Positions 17,220 to 26,923 of a DNA stretch of 64,000 bases are shown here, one piece after another (positions within the stretch are counted from its first letter, which is position 1; every line of letters begins with the position of its first letter). The notes under the pieces are model-generated. The model saw only the letters and a list, made by a program, of their open reading frames with translations, was not told where the DNA came from and searched no databases. The DNA is from Stenotrophomonas cyclobalanopsidis (GTDB taxonomy: Bacteria; Pseudomonadota; Gammaproteobacteria; Xanthomonadales; Xanthomonadaceae): NCBI RefSeq assembly GCF_008710035.1, contig NZ_VYKI01000009.1:39920-103919 (forward strand), given 5' to 3'. Position numbers and translations under genes: made by a program.

Positions 17220-19052
17220 TCAGAAGCTGCCGCTGAAGCTGGCGAACAGCGTCGCGTCCTGCGCACGCTTCTGCAGTGTAGTGGCGCTCAGGCCGATGTT
17301 GCTCTGCAGGCCGAACAGTTCCATGCGCGCGCCGAAGATGGCGGTTGCGTAGTTCTTGTCGAAGTCCATGCCCGGCACGCGGTACATGCCCACGTCCGGC
17401 AGGCTCTGCACCCAGGCGCTGGCCTGCTTGGTGTCCTCGAACTCGTGGTCGTAGGTCACCTGCACGTACGGCTTGACGGCGCCGCCATCAAAGCGGGCCT
17501 GCCAGCCGATGCGGCCGACGGTGGAATCGACGTCCTGCCTGCCGTAGCCCAGCGCGGTGGCCAGGGTGGTGGCATCGGCGGATTCGGTGTAGCCGTCGAC
17601 CTTCACCTTCTGCCAGATCACCGAGGCGATCGGGCCGTGGCGGAAGCCGCCTTCGGTGCCGAACTCGTAACCAGCATTCAGGGCCGCGGTCAGGTTGCTG
17701 CCGTCCGGCGAGCCGCCGTGTTCACGGGTGGCCGGGCCGAGCTGGACCTTGCGGTTCACGTCATAGGACAGCCAGGTGTAGCTGACCTGGCCGTTGACCC
17801 AGATGCGGTCGCCGTACCAGCCCGCGAACAGGCCGGCGGTGGTGTCCTTCTGGGTGAAGTCGCCACGGCTGTTGCCGAAGTCGGCGTTCATGCGACCGAA
17901 ACCGGCGAAGCCGCCGACGACCATGCCGTCACGCGCCCAGTCGACACCGAACAGGCCGGCCGGCGCGAGGCCGTCGTACACATCGGCGTGGTCGTAGCGC
18001 TGCATGTCGCCACGCACGCCACCCCACCAGGACATGCCGTCGGCCGGACGGCCGGCCTGGTGCAGGCTGACCTGGTCGGCACGCGAACGGCCGATGGTCT
18101 GCGCCGAATGGGTCAGGATCTGCTGCAGGCGCGGCCCTTCCAGGATCGAGATCGCGTACTGGCCGAGCATCTGGTGGGCGGCCGTGGTCGGGTGCACATC
18201 GTCGGCGAACAGGTAGGTGCTGGCTGCATCGGGGCGCACGTAGGCCAGCGGGCTGCAGGTCAGCGACGAAGGCACGGTGCAGGCGCGGCCGGTGACGTTG
18301 CTGAAACCATACATGCCAGGGGTGGCGATGATCTCGCGCAGCAGGGTATAGGTATCAAGCGGGATGAAGTCGATGCCGGCCTGCTTCAGGCCGCCGTACA
18401 GCGCGCTGTTGTAGGCGTTGGACAGGGCCGTGCCCTGCGCGCGCGCACCGGCGCCACGGTCGATGAAGCCCGGGGTGGAACCGATGTCCGGCAGGTTGGG
18501 CACCAGCACGTATTGAGCGCCAGCCTGCTTGAGGCTGGCCACGATGCCGATCTGGTCGGTCACGGCCGCACCGATGATCGCCGGGGCCTGGGCCGGTGCG
18601 GTGATCTGGAACAGGTCGTTGGCGCCACCCCACACCGTGTAGAGGGCATTCGGGTCGGCCTTGCCACCGTTGGCAGCCAGGTAGTTGGCCGTCTGCGTCT
18701 TCAGCGACGGCACCGGCACGTTGCCCAGCAGCGGGTTGCGGAAATCGGTACCGACACGTGCACCGCCGACCGCGTAGTTGTCACCGGTCTGGCCGTTGCC
18801 GTTCGGGCTGGCGTTGGTGCCGTAATAATCGGCCACCCACTGCGCCCACTCCCAGCCGGGGTTGGTGGTGGACTGGCCCGTCACCGGGCGCACGTCGGCC
18901 GGCAGCAGCGGGCGGAAGTAGCCGCTGTCGGTCAGGCTGTCACCGATGAACACGGTGCGGGTGAACGGGGATTCGCCTGCCATGGCCGGCAGCGCGGCGA
19001 GCGCGATCGCGGCCGCCATCAGGGAGCGGATCGGGCGTTTGCTGAGCAGCAT
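17220..19052 (-). CDS. GDSL-family autotransporter esterase (EstA-like)
   Basis: 610 residues. A signal peptide (about 1-26, ending AMA) is followed by a GDSL passenger domain. That domain has the nucleophile in FIGDSLTDSG, block III GGANDLF and the Asp/His pair in FADDVHPTTAAH. A C-terminal autotransporter beta-barrel of about 280 residues ends in Phe (FASFSGSF), the outer-membrane sorting signal. The ATG at 19052 has AGGAG 8 nt before it. It resembles Pseudomonas EstA, a surface esterase that affects motility and rhamnolipid. It probably stays anchored on the cell surface. Confidence 0.92.
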   Translation of the reverse strand: MLLSKRPIRSLMAAAIALAALPAMAGESPFTRTVFIGDSLTDSGYFRPLLPADVRPVTGQSTTNPGWEWAQWVADYYGTNASPNGNGQTGDNYAVGGARVGTDFRNPLLGNVPVPSLKTQTANYLAANGGKADPNALYTVWGGANDLFQITAPAQAPAIIGAAVTDQIGIVASLKQAGAQYVLVPNLPDIGSTPGFIDRGAGARAQGTALSNAYNSALYGGLKQAGIDFIPLDTYTLLREIIATPGMYGFSNVTGRACTVPSSLTCSPLAYVRPDAASTYLFADDVHPTTAAHQMLGQYAISILEGPRLQQILTHSAQTIGRSRADQVSLHQAGRPADGMSWWGGVRGDMQRYDHADVYDGLAPAGLFGVDWARDGMVVGGFAGFGRMNADFGNSRGDFTQKDTTAGLFAGWYGDRIWVNGQVSYTWLSYDVNRKVQLGPATREHGGSPDGSNLTAALNAGYEFGTEGGFRHGPIASVIWQKVKVDGYTESADATTLATALGYGRQDVDSTVGRIGWQARFDGGAVKPYVQVTYDHEFEDTKQASAWVQSLPDVGMYRVPGMDFDKNYATAIFGARMELFGLQSNIGLSATTLQKRAQDATLFASFSGSF

Positions 19053-19258
19053 GTAGAAACTCCTGGGGGGAAATGTTGGGATCCAGCGCACACGTACGCC
19101 GGCGCACGGTGAATGGTTTCACCGTGCCGCCGATTGCTCACGCTGCGCCGCCGCATGAATTGTCGCCTGAACCGGCACGGACGGGGTGTGCTGGAGGTGG
19201 CGTGCGGGCCAGAATGCAACTGTTCCGATCCCGGCGGGCCATCGGCGACAATGCCCCG

Positions 19259-19459
19259 ATGAACATCCAGCTCAATGGCGAACCCCGCATCCTCCCCGCT
19301 TTGGCGACCCTCCACGATCTGCTCGCCGCCGAGCAGCTGCTGCAGCGCCGGGTGGCGGTGGAAGTGAATGGCGAAATCGTCAGCCGCAGCCGCCATGGCG
19401 AGCATGTGCTGGCCGAAGGCGATGTGGTGGAGATCGTGCACGCGCTGGGCGGTGGTTGA
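19259..19459 (+). CDS. thiS: Thiamine biosynthesis sulfur carrier ThiS
   Basis: 66-residue ubiquitin-like protein ending in Gly-Gly-Gly ([10 protein letters not shown]). Its C-terminal Gly is adenylated and thiocarboxylated to give sulfur to thiazole synthesis. It starts [13 protein letters not shown] at 19259. thiG follows after a SMAG pair. It would be missed if the long overlapping minus-strand frames were taken as real. Confidence 0.93.
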   Translation: MNIQLNGEPRILPALATLHDLLAAEQLLQRRVAVEVNGEIVSRSRHGEHVLAEGDVVEIVHALGGG

Positions 19460-19482
19460 GGCAAGGCCCCGCGCTTCGCGCT

Positions 19483-19546
19483 CGCCGGGCGTGGCCCGGC
19501 GCTACCGGTGCACGCGCGTGGTAGCGCCGGGCCATGCCCGGCGGCC
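19483..19546. repeat. Inverted pair of SMAG hairpins between thiS and thiG
   Basis: CGCCGGGCGTGGCCCGGCG ending in CTAC at 19505, then GTAG at 19521 with CGCCGGGCCATGCCCGGCG. The head-to-head arrangement is a typical REP doublet, here inside an operon. Confidence 0.85.
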
Positions 19547-19592
19547 TCCGCAAGGTGACCCCATCTTCAGGCGGATAAGCGATAATCGCATC

Positions 19593-20387
19593 ATGAACCT
19601 CCCTGTCTCCCCCGATTCGCTGGTGATCGCCGGCAAGACCTACGGCTCGCGGCTGCTTACCGGCACCGGCAAGTTCAAGGATCTGGAAGAAACCCGCCTG
19701 GCCACCGAGGCCGCTGGCGCCCAGATCGTCACCGTGGCCATCCGCCGCACCAATATTGGGCAGAATCCGGGCGAACCGAACCTGCTGGACGTGCTGCCGC
19801 CGGACCGCTACACCATCCTGCCCAACACCGCCGGCTGCTATACCGCCGAAGACGCCGTGCGTACCTGCCGCCTGGCCCGTGAGCTGCTGGACGGCCACTC
19901 CCTGACCAAGCTGGAAGTGCTGGGCGATCAGAAGTCGCTGTACCCGGACGTGGTGCAGACCCTCAAGGCTGCCGAGCAGCTGGTCAAGGACGGCTTCGAC
20001 GTGATGGTCTATACCTCCGACGACCCGATCCTGGCCAAGCGCCTGGAAGAGATCGGCTGCGCTGCGGTGATGCCGCTGGCCGCGCCGATCGGCTCGGGCC
20101 TGGGCATCCAGAACAAGTACAACCTGCTGCAGATCATCGAGGACGCCAAGGTGCCGATCATCGTCGACGCCGGCGTGGGCACCGCTTCCGATGCCGCCAT
20201 CGCGATGGAACTGGGCTGCGACGGCGTGCTGATGAACACCGCCATCGCCGGTGCGCGCCATCCGGTGCTGATGGCCAGCGCCATGCGCAAGGCCGTCGAA
20301 GCCGGCCGCGAGGCCTTCCTGGCCGGGCGCATCCCGCGCAAGCGCTACGCCAGCGCCTCTTCCCCGATTGATGGGCTGATCGGCTGA
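19593..20387 (+). CDS. thiG: Thiazole synthase ThiG
   Basis: 264-residue TIM-barrel enzyme that makes the thiamine thiazole from 1-deoxy-xylulose 5-phosphate, dehydroglycine and the ThiS thiocarboxylate. It has the Schiff-base Lys in LTKLEVLGD, the GTGKF start region, and the phosphate-binding loops [12 protein letters not shown] and [14 protein letters not shown] at 19593 gives the family start. It overlaps trmB by one base (TGATG), so the two are coupled. Confidence 0.96.
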   Translation: MNLPVSPDSLVIAGKTYGSRLLTGTGKFKDLEETRLATEAAGAQIVTVAIRRTNIGQNPGEPNLLDVLPPDRYTILPNTAGCYTAEDAVRTCRLARELLDGHSLTKLEVLGDQKSLYPDVVQTLKAAEQLVKDGFDVMVYTSDDPILAKRLEEIGCAAVMPLAAPIGSGLGIQNKYNLLQIIEDAKVPIIVDAGVGTASDAAIAMELGCDGVLMNTAIAGARHPVLMASAMRKAVEAGREAFLAGRIPRKRYASASSPIDGLIG

Positions 20388-21121
20388 TGACCAATCCTTT
20401 TGACAGCGCCGGTTCCAAGGCCCCGCCCAAGCCCTTCACCGTGAGCGAGGGCCGCCGCGAGGTGCGCAGCTTCGTGCTGCGCCAGGGCCGCTTCACCCCC
20501 GCCCAGCAGCGCGCGTTCGACGAACGCTGGCCGCGCTTCGGCATCGACTACAACGGCCAGCCGCGCGACCTGGACGCCACCTTCGGCCGGCCGGCGCACA
20601 AGGTGCTGGAAATCGGCTTCGGCAATGGCGCGGCCATGCGCTTCGCTGCGCAGCACGATCCTTCGCGCGACTACATCGGCATCGAAGTGCACGCCCCGGG
20701 CGTGGGCCGCCTGCTGAACGCGCTGGCCGATGACAACGCCGACCACGTGCGCCTGTATCACCACGATGCCGTGGAAGTGCTGCAGAACGAGATTGCCGAC
20801 GGTGCACTGGATGAAGTACGCATCTACTTCCCGGACCCGTGGCACAAGAAGCGCCACAACAAGCGCCGCCTGCTGCAGCCGGCGTTTGCCGAGCTTATCG
20901 TGCGCAAGCTGCGCCCGGGTGGCCGCCTGCATTGCGCCACCGACTGGGAAGACTACGCCGAGCAGATGTGGGACGTGCTCGACGCCACTGCCGGCCTGGT
21001 CAACCGTGCCGGCCCGCGTGGCAGCGTGCCGCGCCCGGACTGGCGCCCGCAGACGCACTTCGAGACCCGCGGCCAGAACCTGGGCCACGGCGTCTGGGAC
21101 CTGCTGTACGACCGCACCTGA
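20387..21121 (+). CDS. trmB: tRNA (guanine-N7)-methyltransferase TrmB
   Basis: 244 residues. Rossmann methyltransferase with the SAM motif [13 protein letters not shown] near 68-80 and the family signature [16 protein letters not shown] near 145-160. It methylates G46 of tRNAs. The extra N-terminal tail ([17 protein letters not shown]) is common in the family. Its start codon overlaps the thiG stop. Confidence 0.96.
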   Translation: MTNPFDSAGSKAPPKPFTVSEGRREVRSFVLRQGRFTPAQQRAFDERWPRFGIDYNGQPRDLDATFGRPAHKVLEIGFGNGAAMRFAAQHDPSRDYIGIEVHAPGVGRLLNALADDNADHVRLYHHDAVEVLQNEIADGALDEVRIYFPDPWHKKRHNKRRLLQPAFAELIVRKLRPGGRLHCATDWEDYAEQMWDVLDATAGLVNRAGPRGSVPRPDWRPQTHFETRGQNLGHGVWDLLYDRT

Positions 21122-21148
21122 CCCACGCACGAGGACGCTGCGCCCCAC

Positions 21149-22996
21149 ATGGATACCGCGCTGACGCTGACCAACGACATGAAGCTCGTGCTCGGGCTGG
21201 TCGGCTTCACGATGGCGATGTTCCTGTTCGAGCGCATCCGCGCCGACGTGGTCGCGCTGGTGGTGCTCGTGGTGCTCGGTGTCACCGGCCTGATCGCCCC
21301 GGAAGAAATCTTCGGAGGCTTCTCGGGTAACGCGGTGATGAGCATCATCGCCACCACCATCCTCGGTGCGGGCCTGGACCGCACCGGGGCACTGAACCGG
21401 CTGGCCGCGTGGCTGCTGCGGCGCGGCCATGGCGTGGAGCAGCGGCTGCTGATGATGACCACGGCCATCGCCGGCCTGAACTCGTCCTTCATGCAGAACC
21501 CTTCGGTGATGGCGCTGTACCTGCCGGTGGCCTCGCGGCTGGCGGCGCGTACCGGGCTGACAATGCAGCGCCTGCTGCTGCCGATTTCGGCGGCGATCGT
21601 GATGGGCGGCGCGCTGACCATGGTCGGCAACTCGCCGCTGATCCTGCTGAACGATCTGCTGGCCTCGGCCAACAACAACCTGCCCTCGGGCCTGGCCACC
21701 ATCGAGCCGCTGCGCATGTTCGCGCCGCTGCCGATCGGCGTGGCCCTGCTGATCGCCTCGCTGCTGTATTTCCGCTACTACGGCGACCGCAAGCTGATCG
21801 AAGAGGAACGCCTGGTCAACGACGGGGTGACCCCGGCGCGCACCGAGAGCTACTTCGCCAAGACCTACGGCATCGAAGGCGATGTGTTCGAGCTGATGGT
21901 GACCGCGGAAAGTCCACTGGTGGGCATGACCCTGGGCGAGGCCGAGACCCTGCACGATGCGCCGCTGCTGCTGGCGCTGAAAACCGGCAACGACACCCGC
22001 CTGGCGCCACCGGCGGAGATGCGCATCTGGGTGGGCAGCGTGCTGGGCGTTATGGGGCCGCGCGGGGAAGTACAGGATTTCGCGCAGAACCAGTTCCTGC
22101 GCATGTCCTCACGACTGAAGCACCTGGGCGACCTGTTCAACCCCAGCCGCGCCGGCATTTCCGAGGCGGTGGTGCCGCCGACCTCGAATGTGATCGGAAA
22201 GAGCGCGGCCGACCTGCGCCTGCGCAAGGAGCGCGGCATGAGCCTGCTGGCGATCAATCGCGACAAGCAGGTCATCCGCGAGGACGTGCGCGATGTTCCG
22301 CTCCGCGCTGGCGACATGCTGGTCTTCCACAGCATCTGGACCGATCTGGCGCAAGCCGCCAAGAGCCGCGACTTCGTCGTGGTGACCGACTACCCGACCG
22401 GCGAACAGCGCCCGCACAAGTTCAAGATCGCCATGTCGATCTTCGCCCTGACCATCCTGATCGCGCTGACCAGCAAGCTGCCGGTGGCGCTGACCCTGAT
22501 GACCGGCGTGGCAGGCATGCTGCTGACCGGCGTGCTGCGCATGGACGAGGCCTATGCCTCGATCAACTGGAAGACGGTGTTCATGATGGCCGGGCTGATT
22601 CCGCTCGGCTGGGCGATGGATTCCAGTGGTGCAGCGGCCTGGGTGGCCGGGCACACCATCGACAAGCTGCCCACCGGCATCCCGCTTTGGGTACTGGAAG
22701 TGGCATTGGCGCTGCTGACCACCGCGTTCTCGCTGGTGATCAGCCACGTGGGCGCGACCATCGTGATGGTGCCCATAGCGGTGAACCTGGCGCTGGCAGC
22801 AGGCGGCAACCCGACCGCATTCGCGCTGATCGTGGCGCTGTCGGCGTCCAACAACCTGATGACGGCCTCCAATCCGGTGATTTCGATGATCACCGGCCCG
22901 GCCAACTACACCCCGCGCGAGATGTGGCGGGTCGGCGGACCGCTGTCGCTGATCTACACGCTGGTGGTGGTGGTGATGATCAACCTGATGTTCTGA
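21149..22996 (+). CDS. SLC13-type permease with two RCK_C/TrkA-C domains
   Basis: 615 residues with about 11-12 membrane helices split into two halves. Between the halves is a cytoplasmic segment (about 215-420) with two RCK_C-like repeats. ArsB/DASS-like motifs include MQNPSVMALYLPV, NSPLILLNDLLAS and SASNNLMTASNPVI near the end. The family imports dicarboxylates, sulfate or related anions with sodium; the ligand here is not shown. It follows trmB by 27 nt. Confidence 0.88.
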   Translation: MDTALTLTNDMKLVLGLVGFTMAMFLFERIRADVVALVVLVVLGVTGLIAPEEIFGGFSGNAVMSIIATTILGAGLDRTGALNRLAAWLLRRGHGVEQRLLMMTTAIAGLNSSFMQNPSVMALYLPVASRLAARTGLTMQRLLLPISAAIVMGGALTMVGNSPLILLNDLLASANNNLPSGLATIEPLRMFAPLPIGVALLIASLLYFRYYGDRKLIEEERLVNDGVTPARTESYFAKTYGIEGDVFELMVTAESPLVGMTLGEAETLHDAPLLLALKTGNDTRLAPPAEMRIWVGSVLGVMGPRGEVQDFAQNQFLRMSSRLKHLGDLFNPSRAGISEAVVPPTSNVIGKSAADLRLRKERGMSLLAINRDKQVIREDVRDVPLRAGDMLVFHSIWTDLAQAAKSRDFVVVTDYPTGEQRPHKFKIAMSIFALTILIALTSKLPVALTLMTGVAGMLLTGVLRMDEAYASINWKTVFMMAGLIPLGWAMDSSGAAAWVAGHTIDKLPTGIPLWVLEVALALLTTAFSLVISHVGATIVMVPIAVNLALAAGGNPTAFALIVALSASNNLMTASNPVISMITGPANYTPREMWRVGGPLSLIYTLVVVVMINLMF

Positions 22997-23010
22997 GGCC
23001 CCTGAGCCTG

Positions 23011-23139
23011 CGGTAGGTGCGGGCAGCACCTGGTAGGTGCGGACCGTTGGTCCGTACGCTCTGATGCAAAGGAGTCTCGTGGGGACCAACGGTCTGCACC
23101 TACCTCTTTGCCGTGCGGACCAACGGTCCGCACCTACCA
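23011..23139. repeat. SMAG cluster after the SLC13 permease
   Basis: At least four GTAG/CTAC hairpins of the GTAGGTGCGGACC type, for example GTGCGGACC-AAC-GGTCCGCAC at about 23114-23134, in both orientations. They fill the gap between two convergent genes. Confidence 0.8.
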
Positions 23140-23149
23140 GACCCTCGCC

Positions 23150-23485
23150 TCAAGCCAGGTAGACCTGGCCGTCGCGGATGTCGACCGGTACCGCGCGCAG
23201 GCGGTCGCCCTTGCAGGGGCCGGCAATGCAGTCGCCGCTGTCCAGGGCGAACGAGGCGCCGTGGGCGGCACACACCAGGTGGCCTTCCCGGCTCTTCAGG
23301 AACTGGCCCGGTGCCCAGTCCAGCCGGCGCCCGGCGTGCGGACAGATGTTCAGGAACGCGCGCACCTGCGCGCCGTCGCGGTACAGCACCAGCGATTCGG
23401 CATCACCCTCCACGACCGCTTCGACCTCGGCAAACGCCCCATCGGCAAGGGCATCAAGGGCGATCAGGGCAGCGGCGGCAGTCAT
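23150..23485 (-). CDS. Rieske [2Fe-2S] ferredoxin-like protein
   Basis: 111 residues, a stand-alone soluble Rieske domain. The cluster ligands are in CPHAGR and CAAHGASF, separated by about 17 residues. It resembles the ferredoxin components of ring-hydroxylating dioxygenases, or NirD-like proteins, but no oxygenase is adjacent, so its partner is unknown. MTAAAALIALDAL at 23485 is chosen as the start over 23521 because it opens the domain directly. Confidence 0.85.
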   Translation of the reverse strand: MTAAAALIALDALADGAFAEVEAVVEGDAESLVLYRDGAQVRAFLNICPHAGRRLDWAPGQFLKSREGHLVCAAHGASFALDSGDCIAGPCKGDRLRAVPVDIRDGQVYLA

Positions 23486-23560
23486 GGCGGAAGGCTCTTG
23501 CGGAAAACCGGATTGTCGCATGCCCGCTCATATGACTGGCTGCGGGATGAACACAAGTCA

Positions 23561-23588
23561 TTGATCCGTAATAAGCCTTGGCTATATT
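23561..23588 (+). promoter_or_regulatory. Possible sigma-70 promoter of the 94-residue membrane protein gene
   Basis: TTGATC, a 16-nt spacer, then TATATT, in an AT-rich patch 77 nt before the start codon at 23665. Reasonable by consensus only. Confidence 0.45.
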
Positions 23589-23664
23589 TAACGAGTTTTT
23601 CACTCAACGAAAGTGGCGCATCCCGATACTCTGGTTTCGCTGATCCCAGCCCTATCGAGCCGCC

Positions 23665-23949
23665 ATGTTCACTCGCGCTTCCGCCTTCAACCAGTTCCGC
23701 ACCCTGTTCGCGCCGCGCAAGCCGCGCCACCCGCTGGTGCGCGTTGCCGTGGGCCTGCTCGGCCTGGCGATCCTGGCAGCAATGGTGTTCATCGGCGTGT
23801 TCGTGGGTGCGGCGATGATTCTGATCGGCCTGGCGTGGAAGCTGCTGGCCTCGCGCAAGACCGTCGGCGCACGCCGTGCGGCCGATGCCAACGTCGTCGA
23901 AGGCGAATACCGCGTGGTGCGCAAGTCAGCGTTGCCGATGTCGCGCTGA
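23665..23949 (+). CDS. Small membrane protein, 94 residues
   Basis: A basic N-terminus (RTLFAPRKPRHPLVR) precedes one long or two closely packed membrane helices (VGLLGLAILAAMVFIGVFVG and AAMILIGLAWKLLA). A charged cytoplasmic tail ends VEGEYRVVRKS. No family is recognised. It is transcribed toward the FAH-family gene 69 nt downstream and may be in one unit with it. Confidence 0.7.
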   Translation: MFTRASAFNQFRTLFAPRKPRHPLVRVAVGLLGLAILAAMVFIGVFVGAAMILIGLAWKLLASRKTVGARRAADANVVEGEYRVVRKSALPMSR

Positions 23950-24018
23950 TGCGGCCGCCCGCTGACGTGGGCGCCACGCCGTTCTAGACTGAAGGGGCCT
24001 TCCTACTGGAACCCCCGC

Positions 24019-24741
24019 ATGTCCACTGCCGCTGTTTCCGATGTCATCCCCGCCCCCGTCGTGCCGCGCGTGCCGGTGGTGGGTGGTGGCACGTTCCCGG
24101 TCCACCGCATCTACTGCGTCGGCCGCAACTTCGCCGACCATGCGCGTGAGATGGGCGCTGCGGTGCCAGCCACCGATGACCGCGGCCGCCCGATGTTCTT
24201 CTGCAAGCCGGCCGACGCTATCGTTGTAGGCCATGACGATGTGATCCCCTACCCGCCCGCCACCAGCAACCTGCACCACGAAGTGGAGCTGGTGGTGGCC
24301 ATCGGCGTTGATGCGCCAGCCGGCGAACTGGCCGTGGCTGATGCCGACGCGCTGATCTATGGCTATGCCGTGGGCCTGGACCTGACCCGCCGCGACCTGC
24401 AGGCCGCCGCCAAGGAAAAGGGCCACCCGTGGGATTCGGCCAAGGGCTTCGATGCCTCCGCACCGATCAGCGAGATCGTGCACGCCGGTGAAGTGGGCGA
24501 CCTGGCCGCATTGAACCTGTCGCTGGAAGTGAACGGCGAAGTGCGCCAGCAGTCACTGCTCGACCAGATGATCTGGAACGTGCCGGAAATCCTGCATGAG
24601 CTGTCCAAGCTGTGGCAGCTGCGCGCCGGCGACCTGGTGTTCATGGGCACCCCCTCGGGCGTGGCCGCATTGAAGCCGGGCGACCGTTTCAGTGCTCGAC
24701 TGGAAAACGTGGCCGAACGCCACGGCGTCATCGCGGGCTGA
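24019..24741 (+). CDS. Fumarylacetoacetate hydrolase (FAH) family protein
   Basis: 240 residues, the short single-domain FAHD1-like form. It has the family signatures [36 protein letters not shown] with the metal-binding Glu residues, and [13 protein letters not shown]. Members act as acylpyruvate hydrolases or oxaloacetate decarboxylases; the exact substrate cannot be told from sequence. Confidence 0.9.
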   Translation: MSTAAVSDVIPAPVVPRVPVVGGGTFPVHRIYCVGRNFADHAREMGAAVPATDDRGRPMFFCKPADAIVVGHDDVIPYPPATSNLHHEVELVVAIGVDAPAGELAVADADALIYGYAVGLDLTRRDLQAAAKEKGHPWDSAKGFDASAPISEIVHAGEVGDLAALNLSLEVNGEVRQQSLLDQMIWNVPEILHELSKLWQLRAGDLVFMGTPSGVAALKPGDRFSARLENVAERHGVIAG

Positions 24742-24794
24742 CATCGGCTGCGTTAACCTGCGCTCGAACCCTCGCCCTCAGGAGAACAACAAGA

Positions 24795-25199
24795 ATGGGA
24801 ATGCTCACCGAATTCAAGGAATTCGCGATGCGTGGCAACGTCATCGACCTCGCCGTTGGCGTGGTCATTGGCGCGGCCTTCGGCAAGATCGTCACTGCGC
24901 TGGTGGAGAAGATCATCATGCCGCCGCTGGGCATGCTGATCGGCAAGGTGGATTTCTCCGATCTGGCCTGGACGTTGGCGCCTGCACGTGTCGGCGCCGA
25001 CGGCACCGAGATACCCGCCGTGGTCATCGGCTACGGTGATTTCCTCAACACGCTGGTGCAGTTCATCATCGTGGCCTTCGCCATCTTCATGGTGATCAAG
25101 GTGATCAACCGCCTGTCGCGCAAGAAGGAAGCGGCACCGGCCGGCCCGAAGGAAGAAGTGGTACTGCTGCGCGAGATCCGCGACAGCCTGAAGAAATAA
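24795..25199 (+). CDS. mscL: Large-conductance mechanosensitive channel MscL
   Basis: 134 residues. N-terminal helix [22 protein letters not shown]1 with the pore-lining [17 protein letters not shown], a periplasmic loop, TM2 near 78-100 and the C-terminal helical bundle [15 protein letters not shown]. It opens under turgor stress to release solutes. ATG at 24795 has AGGAG about 10 nt before it. Confidence 0.97.
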   Translation: MGMLTEFKEFAMRGNVIDLAVGVVIGAAFGKIVTALVEKIIMPPLGMLIGKVDFSDLAWTLAPARVGADGTEIPAVVIGYGDFLNTLVQFIIVAFAIFMVIKVINRLSRKKEAAPAGPKEEVVLLREIRDSLKK

Positions 25200-25215
25200 G
25201 GCGTTCCGCGTACCT

Positions 25216-25326
25216 GTAGAGTCGAGCCATGCTCGACTGGGCCGGACAGTCGTCAAGGTAGTGCCGGGCCATGCCCGGCGAGCGAAGCGGTTCGTGGACC
25301 TCCGCCGGGCATGGCCCGGCGCTACC
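25216..25326. repeat. Three SMAG hairpins after mscL
   Basis: GTAGAGTCGAGCC at 25216, GTAGTGCCGGGCC at 25258, and the inverted CGCCGGGC...GCTAC ending near 25325. Three subfamilies are side by side. No gene is seen in 25200-25439. Confidence 0.8.
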
Positions 25327-25439
25327 GCTTTGCCGGTCATGGCCGGAAAACAGCGTTCGCCGCCACCGTGACCTCCCACCCATGCGCGGCACTGAACGAC
25401 TGTTAAGCTCCGAGGCTGATTCCCTTCCCGGAGCTGTCC

Positions 25440-26861
25440 ATGCGTCGCCGCGTCCTTGCCATCGCATCCTCCCTCGCCCTGCTGGCCGCGCCGGCCTTTG
25501 CGGCGCCGCGCACCACCACCCTCCCCCCGGCTTCGCTGGCCACGGCCGCGCAGCTGCGCGACCAGGCGCTGGCCGATGACACCGGCTGGAAGGTGGTGGA
25601 ATCGCTGACCACCGAGATCGGCCCGCGCATCGCTGGCGGCGAAGCCGATGCCCGCGCCGTGGCCTGGGCCGAAGCCAAGTTCAAGGCGCTCGGCTTTGAC
25701 AAGGTATGGAAGGAACCGGTGACCTTCCCCAAGTGGGAACGCCGCAGTGAACACGCCGCCGTGACCGGCAAGCACCAGCAGCCGCTGCAGATCACCGCGC
25801 TGGGCGGCAGCCCGGGCGGCAGCGTCGAAGCCGAAGTCGTGCGCTTTGCCGACCTCGCCGCGCTGCAGGCCGCACCGGAAAGCTTGCTGAAGGGCAAGAT
25901 CGCCTTCGTCGATTACCAGATGCTGCCGTTCCGCGATGGCCGCGACTACGGCCGTGGCGGCGCGATCCGCAGCAAGGGCCCGTCCGAGGCGATCCGCAAG
26001 GGCGCGGTAGGCTTCCTGATGCGCTCGGCCGGCACCGATTCGCACCGCGTGCCGCACACCGGCATCACCCGCTATGACGACGGCCTGACCCCGGTGCCGT
26101 CGGCTGCGCTGTCGGTGCCCGATGCCGACCAGCTGGCACGCCTGGTGGCGCGCGGCAGCACCACCGTGAAGGTGACCCTGGACTGCGGCTGGGACGGCAC
26201 CGCCACCTCCTACAACGTGATCGGTGAAATCACCGGGCGCAGCCTGCCGAAGGAAGTGGTGGTGATCGGTGGTCACCTCGATTCCTGGGACCTGGGCACC
26301 GGCGCCATCGATGACGGCGCGGGCGTAGGTATCACCATGGCCGCCGGCCACCTGATCGGCCAGCTCAAGCAGGCGCCCAAGCGCACCATCCGCGTGGTCG
26401 CCTTCGCCAACGAAGAACAGGGCCTGTACGGCGGCAAGGCGTACGCCGAAGCCCATGCCAAGGACGTGGCGCGGCACCAGCTGGCCGCCGAGAGCGATTT
26501 CGGTGCCGGCCGCATCTACGCGTTCAACACCGGCTCGCCGAACCCGGAAGGTTCGCGTGAGGCCACCGCGCAGATTGCCGAAGTGATGAAGCCGCTGGGC
26601 ATCGAGTACATGGTCGACAAGGGCGGCCCGGGCCCGGACGTCGGCCCGCTGGCTGCCAAGGGCGGCGCGTGGGCATGGCTGGCGCAGGACGGCTCGGACT
26701 ACTTCGACCTGCACCACACTGCTGACGACACCCTGGACAAGATCGACCCGAAGGCGCTGGCGCAGAACGTGGCCGCCTACACCGTGTTCGCCTACCTGGC
26801 CGCCGAGGCCGATGGCACCTTCGGTAGCGAGGCCAAGGCGACCACGCCGCCGAACGAGTGA
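25440..26861 (+). CDS. Secreted M28-family metallopeptidase
   Basis: 473 residues with a signal peptide ending AFA near residue 21. A PA-like insert (about 130-245) precedes the zinc peptidase domain. Metal ligands are visible in GGHLDSWDLGTGAIDDGAG (His, Asp), the catalytic Glu pair in FANEEQG, the Asp in AESDFG, and the last His in DLHHTADDT. It is probably a periplasmic or secreted aminopeptidase or carboxypeptidase of the glutamate-carboxypeptidase-like subgroup. Confidence 0.93.
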   Translation: MRRRVLAIASSLALLAAPAFAAPRTTTLPPASLATAAQLRDQALADDTGWKVVESLTTEIGPRIAGGEADARAVAWAEAKFKALGFDKVWKEPVTFPKWERRSEHAAVTGKHQQPLQITALGGSPGGSVEAEVVRFADLAALQAAPESLLKGKIAFVDYQMLPFRDGRDYGRGGAIRSKGPSEAIRKGAVGFLMRSAGTDSHRVPHTGITRYDDGLTPVPSAALSVPDADQLARLVARGSTTVKVTLDCGWDGTATSYNVIGEITGRSLPKEVVVIGGHLDSWDLGTGAIDDGAGVGITMAAGHLIGQLKQAPKRTIRVVAFANEEQGLYGGKAYAEAHAKDVARHQLAAESDFGAGRIYAFNTGSPNPEGSREATAQIAEVMKPLGIEYMVDKGGPGPDVGPLAAKGGAWAWLAQDGSDYFDLHHTADDTLDKIDPKALAQNVAAYTVFAYLAAEADGTFGSEAKATTPPNE

Positions 26862-26875
26862 GGCGGTGATGTGAT

Positions 26876-26915
26876 GGGGTCAGATCCCTCGCCCTTGGGC
26901 GAGGGATCTGACCCC
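26876..26915. repeat. GGGGTC...GACCCC hairpin element (copy 4)
   Basis: Perfect 18-bp stem (GGGGTCAGATCCCTCGCC and its complement) with loop CTTG, between convergent stop codons: 15 nt after the M28 gene and 8 nt after the AGCS gene. Likely a bidirectional terminator. Confidence 0.88.
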
Positions 26916-26923
26916 GCTTTCGT

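Noticed and set aside
23613..23987. Alternative frame over the 94-residue membrane protein
   Set aside because: The frame at 23665 has a basic start, clear membrane helices and an upstream promoter-like site; the other is Arg/Pro-rich.
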